The notes under the pieces were generated by a model. That model was not told the DNA's origin. It ran no database searches and worked only from the letters and a program-made list of their open reading frames with translations. Below, one piece after another: positions 1 to 7,826 of a DNA stretch of 20,849 bases. The position numbers and the translations under genes were made by a program. Within the stretch, counting starts at the first letter, position 1; each line of letters opens with the position of its first letter. The stretch is from NCBI GenBank assembly GCA_012521855.1, contig JAAYLO010000051.1, positions 1 to 20,849 of the forward strand, read 5' to 3'. This stretch comes from Halanaerobiaceae bacterium. Lineage in GTDB: Bacteria; Bacillota; Halanaerobiia; Halanaerobiales; DTU029.

Positions 1-32
1 GCAATAGTGAGCCCTATCAGCCGCACTCGCAT
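1..32 (-). CDS. 5' end of an unidentified gene, cut by the window edge (possibly MurJ-like)
   Basis: An ATG at 32-30 opens a frame that stays open to the edge and reads MRVRLIGLTI. An AGGT-type ribosome binding site lies about 9 bases upstream, just past the stop of the preceding gene (TAG at 45-43). Only about ten residues are visible, hydrophobic with two arginines, as at the start of a membrane protein. In related Clostridia a MurJ-type lipid II flippase or similar envelope protein often follows this glycosyltransferase pair; that identity is inference from context only. Confidence 0.45.
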   Translation of the reverse strand, partial: MRVRLIGLTI

Positions 33-42
33 AATTATTTAC

Positions 43-795
43 CTAAAGGTCCCTGCCCAGGGAGTCAATCCAGTTTAAAACAGGATTGTTTTTTATAATT
101 GAAGAAAATGAACGGCTTTCAGATAGGATATTGAGAATAAGTGCAAGTATAAAGAAAGACAATAAAAGAATATAATTTTCTGATTTTAAAACTATATTGA
201 AAGCCAGAATAAAACCCAGGAGATTTGCACCACAATCACCAAGCATCATCTTTTCTTTCATGTCAAATGGTAAATAAAAAAGAAAAGCAATAAAGTATGG
301 TAAATAGTACAGGAAACTCCCTCTATTAATCATTAAAACAGAAATTAAAATAAAAAATTTTATACTCCTTCCCGGACGCAAATCCAGCAGGTTTAAAAGA
401 TTGGTCTTAAAAACAATAATGCCCGTATCGATGAGAACTTCCCATAGAGATTCATTGAGTTTCAAAGCCAGGAGAAATGCTGATATTGATATTACAAATA
501 CTTTTATTATACCTGTTGTCAGGATGCCTTTCTTTAGATGATCAAAATGTCCTCTCAAACCCCTGGCATTTCCATCCCCTTCCAGGTCATCAAGGAATCC
601 TGTCACACCTATTATAAGACTGAAAAAAAGATAAATATCAAACAGCTCCCTTTCAATATGGCCCAGTGCCAGCATAATACTCCAGCAAATCAGGCTGATA
701 ATTATGATCAATAAACCCCCTGTTACTAAAATCCCCTTATCCTGATAGTTTTTTGTTATTAATTTAAGCTCTTCTAATTTTGTTTTTATAAACAT
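43..795 (-). CDS. MraY/WecA-like (glycosyltransferase family 4) membrane sugar-phosphate transferase, short N-terminus
   Basis: A 250-residue multi-pass membrane protein related to the MraY/WecA superfamily, which transfers a sugar-1-phosphate from a UDP-sugar to a polyprenyl phosphate. Visible family marks are GFLDDLEGD around residues 66-74 (acidic pair that binds Mg2+ in the family), NLLNLLDLRPGR in the middle and the MLGDCGAN motif towards the C-terminus. The pattern NLLDLRPGR marks a clostridial subfamily of unknown substrate. The ATG at 795 lies within the end of the upstream glycosyltransferase gene and a stop codon (TGA at 810-808) sits four codons further upstream, so no longer start exists. 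The protein therefore begins where relatives have already passed through their first membrane helix. It is likely cotranscribed with the upstream glycosyltransferase and may act on the same envelope polymer or lipid-linked sugar. Confidence 0.75.
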   Translation of the reverse strand: MFIKTKLEELKLITKNYQDKGILVTGGLLIIIISLICWSIMLALGHIERELFDIYLFFSLIIGVTGFLDDLEGDGNARGLRGHFDHLKKGILTTGIIKVFVISISAFLLALKLNESLWEVLIDTGIIVFKTNLLNLLDLRPGRSIKFFILISVLMINRGSFLYYLPYFIAFLFYLPFDMKEKMMLGDCGANLLGFILAFNIVLKSENYILLLSFFILALILNILSESRSFSSIIKNNPVLNWIDSLGRDL

Positions 796-1465
796 ATTTT
801 TCTCTTTTCAGCCTCCAGAGAAATCTTGATATATCAGCAAACTGCCGTATCCGGTGCCTGTATCCCGTAAGGTCCTGCCTGCTTACTCTGTGTTTGAAAG
901 AACACTCTACCTCTATAAATTTTATACTGTTTTTGATTAAATCAATATTTATACCCATCTCCATGGCAAAACCATTTTCCAGTGGTAAGATATAATCAAG
1001 GATCTCCCTCCGGTAAGCCCTCTGGCCGGAAAGAGCTGCCAGCATGGTTTTACCGGTAATTCCTTTTAAGCCCCAATCAGCCAGTTTTCTTACTATACCC
1101 AGACCCCCGCCGGTAACCGGCATGATTCCGACAGCTGCCTCATAATCATCATTAATTAAAGGATCTATTAATTTTTTGATCTCCACCACACTATCCCCCA
1201 GGTCAGCATCTACTGTAACTATAATATCACCGCTTGAGCACAGAATTCCTTCCGTAACTGCCCGCCCTTTGCCATGGTTATCAGCCAAATCAAGTAGTTT
1301 TACCTGGAATTTCTTTATAATATCTCTGCTTTTATCTGTTGAGCCGTCATTTACCACTATCAATTCATCAAGCCAGTCCAGTTTCAGATTTTCCAATGTT
1401 TCACCGATATAGTTCATTTCATTATAAGCCGGTATTATTACAGAGATCTTTTTATTATTTATCAT
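764..1465 (-). CDS. Family 2 glycosyltransferase (GT-A fold)
   Basis: This protein of about 233 residues has a classical GT2 domain. ISVIIPAYNE near the N-terminus and VVNDGSTD form the nucleotide-sugar site, and DADLGD is the metal-binding DxD region. The C-terminal part is basic (FKHRVSRQDLTGYRHRIRQF) and lacks membrane helices, so it is probably a peripheral membrane enzyme using a polyprenyl-phosphate or lipid acceptor. Start choice is uncertain: an AAAGGA site lies 5 bases before a TTG at 1474 and 11 bases before the ATG at 1465. The ATG is chosen because the protein then begins MINNKKISVIIPAYNE, normal for the family. It overlaps the upstream MctB-like gene by 11 bases and the downstream transferase gene by about 30, indicating translational coupling. 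Acceptor and sugar are unknown. Confidence 0.85.
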   Translation of the reverse strand: MINNKKISVIIPAYNEMNYIGETLENLKLDWLDELIVVNDGSTDKSRDIIKKFQVKLLDLADNHGKGRAVTEGILCSSGDIIVTVDADLGDSVVEIKKLIDPLINDDYEAAVGIMPVTGGGLGIVRKLADWGLKGITGKTMLAALSGQRAYRREILDYILPLENGFAMEMGINIDLIKNSIKFIEVECSFKHRVSRQDLTGYRHRIRQFADISRFLWRLKREKYVYKNKIRRA

Positions 1466-2021
1466 TTTCAACAATTTCCTTTACCAGTTCTAAAATAAGT
1501 TCCTGTAAACTCTTGCCATGACAGTTAATAAAGGATTCAGAAGCTGATTTTTTTAATTCATCATTTATCTTTTTTTTGAGATTCCAGCTGATAAGAATAT
1601 CACTGCCGGTTATTTCAGCACTGATCTTTTCATCTATCCCAGCAAATTTTTCTATGACCAGATCTGCTTCTGTTTTTTCAAAAAAATTTTTAATCTCCTC
1701 AATATTTACCTCCGGCAGATCATCATAAAGCAAAATTATCTTTTTGTTTTTCAGATGGTTTTTAATAATAAGTGAGTATATCTCTGCATCTATACTCTTT
1801 ACGGAAATTAATTCTGTTTCCAGTATATTTATACCCTTTGTCAGATTGGTATTCTCTTTTTTTAAGTGAGAAATCTCTTCACTGATATTCTCTATAATCT
1901 TTCTCTGCTCCTTTTCAAAGCCCTCATTACCTACAATACTGGAACCAATCAATATACCAATGCCTAAAGCCGCAAATATAGCAGTAATAGTAAAAAAATG
2001 ATAGCGGAAATTAATTATCAT
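1455..2021 (-). CDS. MctB/SteB-like membrane protein with coiled coil ('copper transporter' family)
   Basis: A 188-residue protein with an N-terminal membrane anchor (about residues 9-27, TITAIFAALGIGILIG) and then a predicted coiled coil (about 35-75, rich in E, K and L). A compact C-terminal alpha/beta part follows. The start MIINFRYHFFTITAIFAALGIGILIGSS matches the N-terminus of the family annotated as MctB 'copper transport outer membrane protein'. That name comes from Mycobacterium Rv1698; the corynebacterial relative SteB works with SteA in cell separation. Here it directly follows a SteA-like gene (gap 37 bases), so a division or envelope role is more likely than copper export (inference). 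At 188 residues it is clearly shorter than the roughly 300 usual for the family; the missing part is C-terminal. A GGTGGAG ribosome site lies 5 bases before the ATG. Confidence 0.75.
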   Translation of the reverse strand: MIINFRYHFFTITAIFAALGIGILIGSSIVGNEGFEKEQRKIIENISEEISHLKKENTNLTKGINILETELISVKSIDAEIYSLIIKNHLKNKKIILLYDDLPEVNIEEIKNFFEKTEADLVIEKFAGIDEKISAEITGSDILISWNLKKKINDELKKSASESFINCHGKSLQELILELVKEIVENDK

Positions 2022-2058
2022 ATTTTCTCCACCTTTTTATGAAAATACTGTCTTTATA

Positions 2059-3177
2059 TTAGTGAAAAATTAGTTTTATTTTAAGGGCAAGTAATTGCAG
2101 GATGTTTTTCAGGGAGGGAGAAAAAAGGGATATAATGAGAAGAGGTATAAAAATGGCAATGAGAAATTGAAACCAGTAGTGAGAAGAAATCCTGCTCTGA
2201 TAAAGTTTGCTTACGCCCCTGGCATCGACTAATTTGCTGCCAATACGGAGCCTGACCAATAATGTGCTGGCCATACCCGGTCTTCCTTTTTCCAAAAAAT
2301 CTATCATATTGGAATGGCTTCCTACTACAGTTATCAATTCTGCACCTTTATCATCTGCCAGTATCATTGCGATATCTTCACTGGTTCCAGGGGCAGGATA
2401 CAGTACATAATCAAGGCCCAGTTCCTTAACCCTGGAAAGTCCGGGAGCATTACCATCCGGGTAAGCATGAACAATGATGTTCTTTGTCTTCTGCAGAGCA
2501 TAATCTGAAACACTATCCATATCTCCAATGATTATATCCGGTTGATAGCCATATTCCAGACAGGCATCTGCACCACCGTCAACGGCAATAATAATGGGAT
2601 TCATTTCTCGGATATATGTTTTAATTGCACTGAGGTCAGCTTTATAATCTGCACCTCTGGCGACAATTAAAACATGTTTACCCTCAAAATCAATCCCAAT
2701 TTCCGGTGCTTCCAGATCAACTATTATATTTTTCTCTTTCTGGGCAAAAGCAAGTGTATTATCAATAAATTTAGATAATTCCTGCTCCATATTTTCCTGT
2801 GCTTTATTAATCTTTTCTTTTACTTCATTAATTGTTAACTGGTGTCCCTGGCCGATTTTAACTTCATTATAAACAATATCTCCATCTATATATTTGATAT
2901 AATCACCATCCCTGAGCAGTCTTGATACTTCACTTTTACCAATATCAACATCAATCAATGGTATTCCCTTTTCCAGCAATACCAGCGGACCATTATTGGG
3001 ATATTTCCCTGTAATTGATGCAGAAAGATTAAATACCGCCTTTACCTGTTTTTCAACAAGTGATTTAGCAGCCAGCTGGTCAATATCCTCATGATCAATT
3101 ACAGCAATCTCATTTGCCTTTATTCTTTTGGCCAGTAATTTCGTTTTTTTGTCAATGATGATTCTTCCTCTGATCAT
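2059..3177 (-). CDS. steA: SteA-like protein with thiamin-pyrophosphokinase-like domain and C-terminal membrane anchor
   Basis: A 372-residue protein of the 'putative cytokinetic ring protein SteA' family. The N-terminal half (RGRIIIDKKTKLLAKRI, then AVIDHEDIDQLAAKSL and GKYPNNGP) is typical of the family. Residues about 165-310 resemble the catalytic domain of thiamin pyrophosphokinase (VDGGADACLEYGYQPD, IIGDMDSVSD). A single hydrophobic segment near residues 335-355 (FLIAIFIPLLIISLF) should anchor it in the membrane. In Corynebacterium SteA acts with SteB in the RipC-FtsEX cell-separation pathway; no enzymatic activity is established. The ATG at 3177 has a GGAGGG site 8 bases upstream. The gene lies between spo0A and the SteB/MctB-like gene, suggesting a role in division or sporulation septation (inference). 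Confidence 0.8.
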   Translation of the reverse strand: MIRGRIIIDKKTKLLAKRIKANEIAVIDHEDIDQLAAKSLVEKQVKAVFNLSASITGKYPNNGPLVLLEKGIPLIDVDIGKSEVSRLLRDGDYIKYIDGDIVYNEVKIGQGHQLTINEVKEKINKAQENMEQELSKFIDNTLAFAQKEKNIIVDLEAPEIGIDFEGKHVLIVARGADYKADLSAIKTYIREMNPIIIAVDGGADACLEYGYQPDIIIGDMDSVSDYALQKTKNIIVHAYPDGNAPGLSRVKELGLDYVLYPAPGTSEDIAMILADDKGAELITVVGSHSNMIDFLEKGRPGMASTLLVRLRIGSKLVDARGVSKLYQSRISSHYWFQFLIAIFIPLLIISLFSPSLKNILQLLALKIKLIFH

Positions 3178-3202
3178 ATCCCTGACCCTCCCGGGTTTTT
3201 TT

Positions 3203-3230
3203 ATAGTATATGATAAGCAGAGGAATTCAA
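3203..3230 (-). promoter_or_regulatory. Candidate promoter for the steA-like gene
   Basis: In the 75-base gap after spo0A, TTGAAT (3230-3225) and TACTAT (3208-3203) stand 16 bases apart, a moderate sigma-A-type match. It would give a short leader before the ATG at 3177. No hairpin terminator for spo0A is seen in the gap, so readthrough from spo0A is also possible. Confidence 0.35.
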
Positions 3231-3252
3231 TACTGGTATATTATACATCCGG

Positions 3253-4041
3253 TTAGCTGGCTCTTATCTCCAGGCGCAGTTTATCTGCAATCTTGGCAAT
3301 AAATTGCGAATTGGTAGGTTTTCCGCTGGTTACTGAAACTGTATTCCCGAAGTATTTACTTAATGCTGCCACATTGCCGCGGTCCCAGGATACTTTAATT
3401 GCATGACGGATTGCTCTTTCCACCCTGCTGGGAGTAGTATTATATTTTTCTGCCACACATGGATATAGTTCTTTGGTAACTGCTCCAAGATATTCTATAT
3501 CTTTAATAACCAGCTCAATAGCTTCCCGCAGATAAATATAACCTTTAATATGGGCTGGAACTCCAAGATGATGCATTACTTCTGTTATCCTGACATTTAA
3601 ATCTACCGGTTTTTTGGCAGATGGGCTCTTGGAAATTGCATATCCGCTGCTTGAACCTTTTGGAGGATTCATCATCTGGTATATTCTGTCAACTAATTTA
3701 TCTAAATCAAAGGGCTTCATTATGTAATAATTTGCTCCAAGTTCTACGACTCTTTTTGTAACTTCTTCCTGTCCAAAGGCAGTTAATATGATCGTCTTGA
3801 CATCATTGACCATATTAATCCTGGCCATTTCCTCCATCACACCAATACCGTCCAGATGCGGCATGATCAGATCAAGGATCAAAACATCTGGTTCTTTCTC
3901 CTTAACCAACTTCAGACCATCAACGCCATTATAGGCGACTCCAACTACTGAAAAAGACTCCTGTTCATTTAAATACTCCTCCAGCAGTTGACAAAACTCC
4001 CGATTGTCATCGACTAATACAATTCTAACATTCTCCTCCAT
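3253..4041 (-). CDS. spo0A: Spo0A, master response regulator of sporulation
   Basis: A 262-residue response regulator. The receiver domain (about 5-122) has all key residues: the acidic pair D11-D12, the phosphorylated D57 (LILDLIMPHLDG), T87 and K109. After a linker (about 125-145, rich in S, G, K and P) comes the Spo0A effector domain, with the recognition-helix sequence TPSRVERAIRHAIKVSW at 203-219 that contacts 0A boxes (TGTCGAA). Length and both domains are intact. In the cytoplasm phosphorylated Spo0A switches transcription at entry into sporulation. It follows spoIVB, as in Bacillus and Clostridia. A GGGGGAG ribosome site lies 12 bases before the ATG, slightly far. Upstream are a sigma-A-like and a SigH-like promoter; no 0A box is evident in the 178-base upstream region. 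Confidence 0.97.
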   Translation of the reverse strand: MEENVRIVLVDDNREFCQLLEEYLNEQESFSVVGVAYNGVDGLKLVKEKEPDVLILDLIMPHLDGIGVMEEMARINMVNDVKTIILTAFGQEEVTKRVVELGANYYIMKPFDLDKLVDRIYQMMNPPKGSSSGYAISKSPSAKKPVDLNVRITEVMHHLGVPAHIKGYIYLREAIELVIKDIEYLGAVTKELYPCVAEKYNTTPSRVERAIRHAIKVSWDRGNVAALSKYFGNTVSVTSGKPTNSQFIAKIADKLRLEIRAS

Positions 4042-4095
4042 AAAAAGATCAAACTCCCCCTTATGATTTTTTACATAATATTTCCGGCATATAAT

Positions 4096-4124
4096 AAGTT
4101 CTACATTTATCCAAAATTACCTTC
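4096..4124 (-). promoter_or_regulatory. Candidate SigH promoter of spo0A
   Basis: GAAGGTAAT (4124-4116) and GTAGAACTT (4104-4096) are separated by 11 bases. The SigH consensus is RNAGGAWWW, 11-12 bases, RNNGAATWW; each half differs at one position. The site lies about 55 bases before the spo0A start. SigH control of spo0A (promoter Ps) is known in Bacillus subtilis, where a vegetative sigma-A promoter lies further upstream, the same order as here. Confidence 0.55.
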
Positions 4125-4157
4125 TTTGAAAAGTAAAATTTTATTATTTTACCATTT

Positions 4158-4185
4158 ATTATAACATAAAAATCTTTAAAATCAA
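4158..4185 (-). promoter_or_regulatory. Candidate vegetative sigma-A promoter of spo0A
   Basis: TTGATT (4185-4180) and a perfect TATAAT (4163-4158) are 16 bases apart, with an extended -10 (TGTTATAAT). It lies just after the hairpin that ends spoIVB and would start the spo0A transcript near 4151. Confidence 0.6.
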
Positions 4186-4200
4186 TATTTTCAAATATAA

Positions 4201-4234
4201 AATTTTCAGGACTATTATTCTAGTCCTGAAAATT
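4201..4234 (-). terminator. Perfect 14-bp inverted repeat over the spoIVB stop codon, probable terminator
   Basis: 4201-4214 and 4221-4234 are perfect reverse complements around a 6-base loop (arm on the minus strand AATTTTCAGGACTA). The spoIVB TAG (4222-4220) lies at the loop edge. The RNA continues with TTATATTTG, a weak U-tract, so terminator is the likely but not certain role. It separates spoIVB from the spo0A promoters. Confidence 0.6.
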
Positions 4235-5509
4235 TCCAAGAGTCTGGGATACCATCCATTCCGCAAAAACACCATATCCCTTACTGGGTTCATTTACAAA
4301 AACATGGGTAATAGCCCCGACCAATTTATTGTTCTGTACTATAGGACTGCCGCTCATTCCCTGTACTATCCCGCCTGTCAGTTCCTTCAGCCTGGGATCT
4401 GTTATATTGATAATCATTCCCTTTTCTCCCGGGCTTGACTGATGATAAACCCTTTCTATATTTACCAAAAACTCTTCAATTTTTCCTCCGCTGACCACTG
4501 TATATATTTTGGCAGGTCCTCTGACTATTTCGCTATTGGCCGCTACTGGTATAGGAGTCTTGAAATAGGGATTCCTGACAAATTTTTTAATCTTACCGAA
4601 AATACCGAACTGATTATTAATTTTAATATCACCGATAATATTCTCTGACTGGAAAAAAGTGCCCAGTTTTTCACCCGGAATTCCCCTCTGGCCGCTGTGA
4701 ATTCCGGAAATCTGTGCTTCTATGATTTTCCCTTCTCTCAGATCAATACGGGTCTGGCTGTTTGTTTCAATAATTTCATGTCCTAAAGCCCCGAATTCAT
4801 TGTTTTCAGGATTTATGAAGGTCAGGGTCCCTACACCTGCCACTCCGTCAACTACATAAAGACCAATCATGAAAACACCCTGTTTGTTTTTAACCGGTAT
4901 TACCCTTACATATCTTCTTTCCCCATCTTTATTTTCTACCAGCAGATTTATCCCTTTATTTTCTTTCATGTTTTTCTGTATCTCCGTTGCCAGAACCACC
5001 TTGTCATTGACAACCATTTTGTTTATTTCAAGAATCTTATCTCCTACTCTGATACCGGCTTCCTGAGCAGGATAATACTTTCTGCCGTCTTCCCCTTCTA
5101 CAAAGGAATTCCCGACAACCATTACCCCCCTGCTCTTCAGCAAAACCCCGATAGCCTGTCCCCCGGGATAGACACGTATCTCTGGCAGGACATTAACAGT
5201 AATGGACTTTATGGGGATAATACCAAATAACTTAAAGGTCAGGTCTGAACTGCCCACAGTTTCAGCCCTGAGGATTAAATTCCCTGGAATTAACCTGAAA
5301 TGCTCGCCGCTTATTCTCTGTCCGTTATTTGTAATTACTGAATTTCTGATGCCGGAAACATATAAATCAAAAGGAAATCTAATCCTGACTATTGATTCTG
5401 TACCCTCAACCAGTGAAAATGATGACGGAAGATCGATCAAAATAAAAAAATACGAAAATAAAAGTAAAAAAAAGATAATTGAAAGACCAATCCCTAGCTT
5501 TCTTTTCAA
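4220..5509 (-). CDS. spoIVB: SpoIVB, S55-family sporulation signalling protease
   Basis: A serine protease that the forespore secretes into the intermembrane space, where in Bacillus it cleaves SpoIVFA to release SigK activation. Numbering from the GTG at 5518 (432 codons): membrane anchor about 9-29, PDZ domain about 115-220, S55 catalytic domain about 225-425. H247 (GALGHEI), D374 (NITDPRL) and S389 (GMSGSP) keep exactly the spacing of B. subtilis H236, D363 and S378 (127 and 15 residues), so the enzyme looks active. The GTG at 5518 is only one base from its AGGAG, while a TTG three codons later (5509) is 9 bases away; the TTG is preferred. The gene lies between recN and spo0A, the usual clostridial order. 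No clear SigF/SigG promoter could be assigned in the 100-base gap upstream. Confidence 0.95.
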   Translation of the reverse strand: MKRKLGIGLSIIFFLLLFSYFFILIDLPSSFSLVEGTESIVRIRFPFDLYVSGIRNSVITNNGQRISGEHFRLIPGNLILRAETVGSSDLTFKLFGIIPIKSITVNVLPEIRVYPGGQAIGVLLKSRGVMVVGNSFVEGEDGRKYYPAQEAGIRVGDKILEINKMVVNDKVVLATEIQKNMKENKGINLLVENKDGERRYVRVIPVKNKQGVFMIGLYVVDGVAGVGTLTFINPENNEFGALGHEIIETNSQTRIDLREGKIIEAQISGIHSGQRGIPGEKLGTFFQSENIIGDIKINNQFGIFGKIKKFVRNPYFKTPIPVAANSEIVRGPAKIYTVVSGGKIEEFLVNIERVYHQSSPGEKGMIINITDPRLKELTGGIVQGMSGSPIVQNNKLVGAITHVFVNEPSKGYGVFAEWMVSQTLGNFQD

Positions 5510-5625
5510 AGAAATCACTCTCCTGCCTGCTATTCACTTTTATGACAAGAAAATAAGGCGCCTCTATAATAGAGTTGCCCTCGGGATTGGCCGAATATTC
5601 AGTTATATATTGCCAGGGTTATTTT

Positions 5626-7323
5626 TTAAAGGAGATTTTCTTTCTTACTACCTGCCATATGCAGCACTTCTTCAGCATGTTTCATTGTAGTATCAGTCAT
5701 TTCTACACCAATCATCCTTGCTAATTCCTGTTTCCGCTCCTCTTCATCAAGGATATGTACTCTTGTATATGTACGATTGCCTTTCTGCTCTTTTTCTATA
5801 TAAAGGTGGTTATCTGCCATACTGGCAATCTGGGCCAGATGTGTTATGCACAATACCTGTCTTTTCTTACCGATAATGGCCAGTTTTTCTGCCATCATCT
5901 GTCCGACTTTACCTCCAACACCTGAATCCACTTCATCAAATACCAATGTATCAACCTGATCAATATGGGCAATAATAGTCTTAAGAGCCAGCATTATTCT
6001 GGAAAGCTCTCCTCCTGAAGCTATCCTGTTTAATGGTTTTAAGTCTTCACCTGGATTAGGTGAAATTAAAAACTCTACCCTGTCAATACCATCTATGGCT
6101 GGTTCTTTTTCAGAAAAATAGATTTTAAATTCGGTATTTTCCATACCTAAATCAGCTAACTCTTCAGCAATAATTTTTTCCAGTTCTACAGATTTCTCTT
6201 TGCGTATTTTCGATAATTTCCATGCTTCTCTAAAATATTGTTCCAGTATTTCTTGTTTTTCATCAGTTAATTTTTGTACCATCTTATCCTGTGATTTTAA
6301 GAGTTCAAACCGTTTTTGCATCTCTTCCTGATATGCCCTGATTTCATCAACAGAGTTTCCATATTTTTTCTGAAGGCCGGTAATAATTGCAAGCCTTTTT
6401 TCTATCCTGTCCATTTTTTCTTCATCAAATTCCAGTTTTTCATGATAGCTGCTCAGACTGTTGTACAGGTCTTCCATTTGATAGTATATATCACTGATAA
6501 TTTCAGTATATTTGTCCAGACTCTCATCACAATCCTTATATTTTTCCAGAGCTTTTACAAAATTGGAGAATTGGTCTATAATTCCTGCTGTGTCGTTATA
6601 ATCATCACCTTTCAGAGCACTACATATATTTCCAACAGCAGCATAAATATCTTCACTATTCGTCATAATTTTATAATCCCTATAAATCTCTTCAATCTCA
6701 TTATCCTTTAACTGGGCTGCTTCTATCTCTGCAATTTGAAATTCAAGGAGATCCATTTCCCTGGCTTTTTCAGCTTCATCAATATCATATTCAGACAATT
6801 TTTGTTCAATTTCTGCCAGCCTTTTATATAATTTTCTGACCCTGGACCGTAAGCCAAGGTCTTCATATGCTATAAATTCATCAAGCAGTGCCAGTTGTGA
6901 ACTGCTGTCCAGTAAACGCTGATGTTCATGCTGTCCGTGTATGTCCACAAGATATTTGCTGATTTCTTTGATCATATTCGCTGTTGCAAGCTGTCCATTA
7001 ATTCTGTTGCGGTTATTCCCATTCTGCCGGATTTCCCTTGATAAGAGAACCATCTCCGGGTCAGCTTCAATCCCGAATTCACTGAGATACTGGTTTATCT
7101 CCTCTATCCTTCTGGGAACAAAAGTAGCTTCTATATAAGCACTCTCTTTACCTTTTCTGATAAGATCAGAAGCTGCTCTTCCTCCAAGAAGGATTTCCAG
7201 TGCCCCGATGATAATCGATTTACCTGCACCAGTTTCACCGGTCAATACATTAAGACCTTTTGAAAAATTGATCTCTAATTCATCAATCAAGGCAAAATTT
7301 TTGATACGGAAATCAACTAACAT
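5626..7323 (-). CDS. recN: RecN, DNA double-strand-break repair ATPase (SMC-like)
   Basis: A 565-residue SMC-family protein of usual RecN length. The ATP-binding head is split: Walker A GETGAGKS at residues 29-36, and near the C-terminus the ABC signature ASGGELSRIMLA followed by Walker B TLVFDEVDSGVGG. A long antiparallel coiled coil rich in E, K and L fills about residues 150-380, with IHGQHEHQ just before it. RecN acts early in recombinational repair by gathering broken ends. The gene follows argR by 33 to 40 bases, the conserved argR-recN pair of Firmicutes. No LexA box was recognised directly upstream, so expression probably follows the operon. Confidence 0.97.
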   Translation of the reverse strand: MLVDFRIKNFALIDELEINFSKGLNVLTGETGAGKSIIIGALEILLGGRAASDLIRKGKESAYIEATFVPRRIEEINQYLSEFGIEADPEMVLLSREIRQNGNNRNRINGQLATANMIKEISKYLVDIHGQHEHQRLLDSSSQLALLDEFIAYEDLGLRSRVRKLYKRLAEIEQKLSEYDIDEAEKAREMDLLEFQIAEIEAAQLKDNEIEEIYRDYKIMTNSEDIYAAVGNICSALKGDDYNDTAGIIDQFSNFVKALEKYKDCDESLDKYTEIISDIYYQMEDLYNSLSSYHEKLEFDEEKMDRIEKRLAIITGLQKKYGNSVDEIRAYQEEMQKRFELLKSQDKMVQKLTDEKQEILEQYFREAWKLSKIRKEKSVELEKIIAEELADLGMENTEFKIYFSEKEPAIDGIDRVEFLISPNPGEDLKPLNRIASGGELSRIMLALKTIIAHIDQVDTLVFDEVDSGVGGKVGQMMAEKLAIIGKKRQVLCITHLAQIASMADNHLYIEKEQKGNRTYTRVHILDEEERKQELARMIGVEMTDTTMKHAEEVLHMAGSKKENLL

Positions 7324-7356
7324 AAGTAATCATTTCTCCCTTCTTCCAGCAAGTTT

Positions 7357-7809
7357 TTAATTCAAATACCCCTGCAGTCTTGCATACAGGCCCTGAGTCT
7401 CCTCTTTAGGTTTAACAACCAGGAGAAGAGTATCATCGCCTGCGACAGTACCAATTACTTCTTCCCACTCCATATTGTCAATGGCTGAACCCAGCCCGTT
7501 TGCTGTTCCCGGTAATGTATTTAAAATAATCAGATTCTCACTCCAGTCCATGTCTACGACAAAATCCCTGAACATTCTTCTCAGCCACTTATTCATATCA
7601 GCCTGTTTTCTTTCTGCCGGCATGGAATACTTATAACCTCCAAAACCGTCAGGAACCTTAATTAATCCCAGTTTTTTTATATCACGGGAAATAGTAGCCT
7701 GGGTAACCTCTATTCCCTCTTCCAGTAATCTTTCCACTAACTCCTCCTGTGTTCCGATATCTTCATTTTTTATAATATTGACAATTTTTAAATGCCTCTT
7801 ACTTCTCAT
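7357..7809 (-). CDS. argR: ArgR, arginine repressor
   Basis: A 150-residue transcription factor of normal family length. The N-terminal winged helix-turn-helix (RSKRHLKIVNIIKNEDIGTQEELVERL, then TQATISRDIKKLGL) binds ARG boxes. The C-terminal part forms hexamers and binds arginine, with NTLPGTANGLGSAIDNMEW and GTVAGDDTLLLV as the typical ligand region. The open frame reaches an ATG at 7830 that overlaps the nadK stop (ATGA). The ATG at 7809 is preferred: an AAAGGAG site stands 11 bases before it, and the protein then starts MRSKRHLKI like its relatives. It controls arginine metabolism; in this position it is part of a housekeeping run rather than an arg operon. Confidence 0.95.
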   Translation of the reverse strand: MRSKRHLKIVNIIKNEDIGTQEELVERLLEEGIEVTQATISRDIKKLGLIKVPDGFGGYKYSMPAERKQADMNKWLRRMFRDFVVDMDWSENLIILNTLPGTANGLGSAIDNMEWEEVIGTVAGDDTLLLVVKPKEETQGLYARLQGYLN

Positions 7810-7826
7810 TGAAGACCATACTCCTT

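Noticed and set aside
4042..4219. 0A box (TGTCGAA) in the spo0A upstream region
   Set aside because: Neither the box nor its complement was found on reading both strands.
5519..5625. SigF/SigG promoter upstream of spoIVB, and a small palindrome CTCTATTATAGAG (5562-5574)
   Set aside because: GAATA and a CATNNTA-like element do not occur at 17-18 bases; the palindrome matches no known operator.
5202..5690. 162-codon plus-strand frame over spoIVB and recN ends
   Set aside because: Shadow of spoIVB, which has intact catalytic residues on the other strand; no ribosome site.
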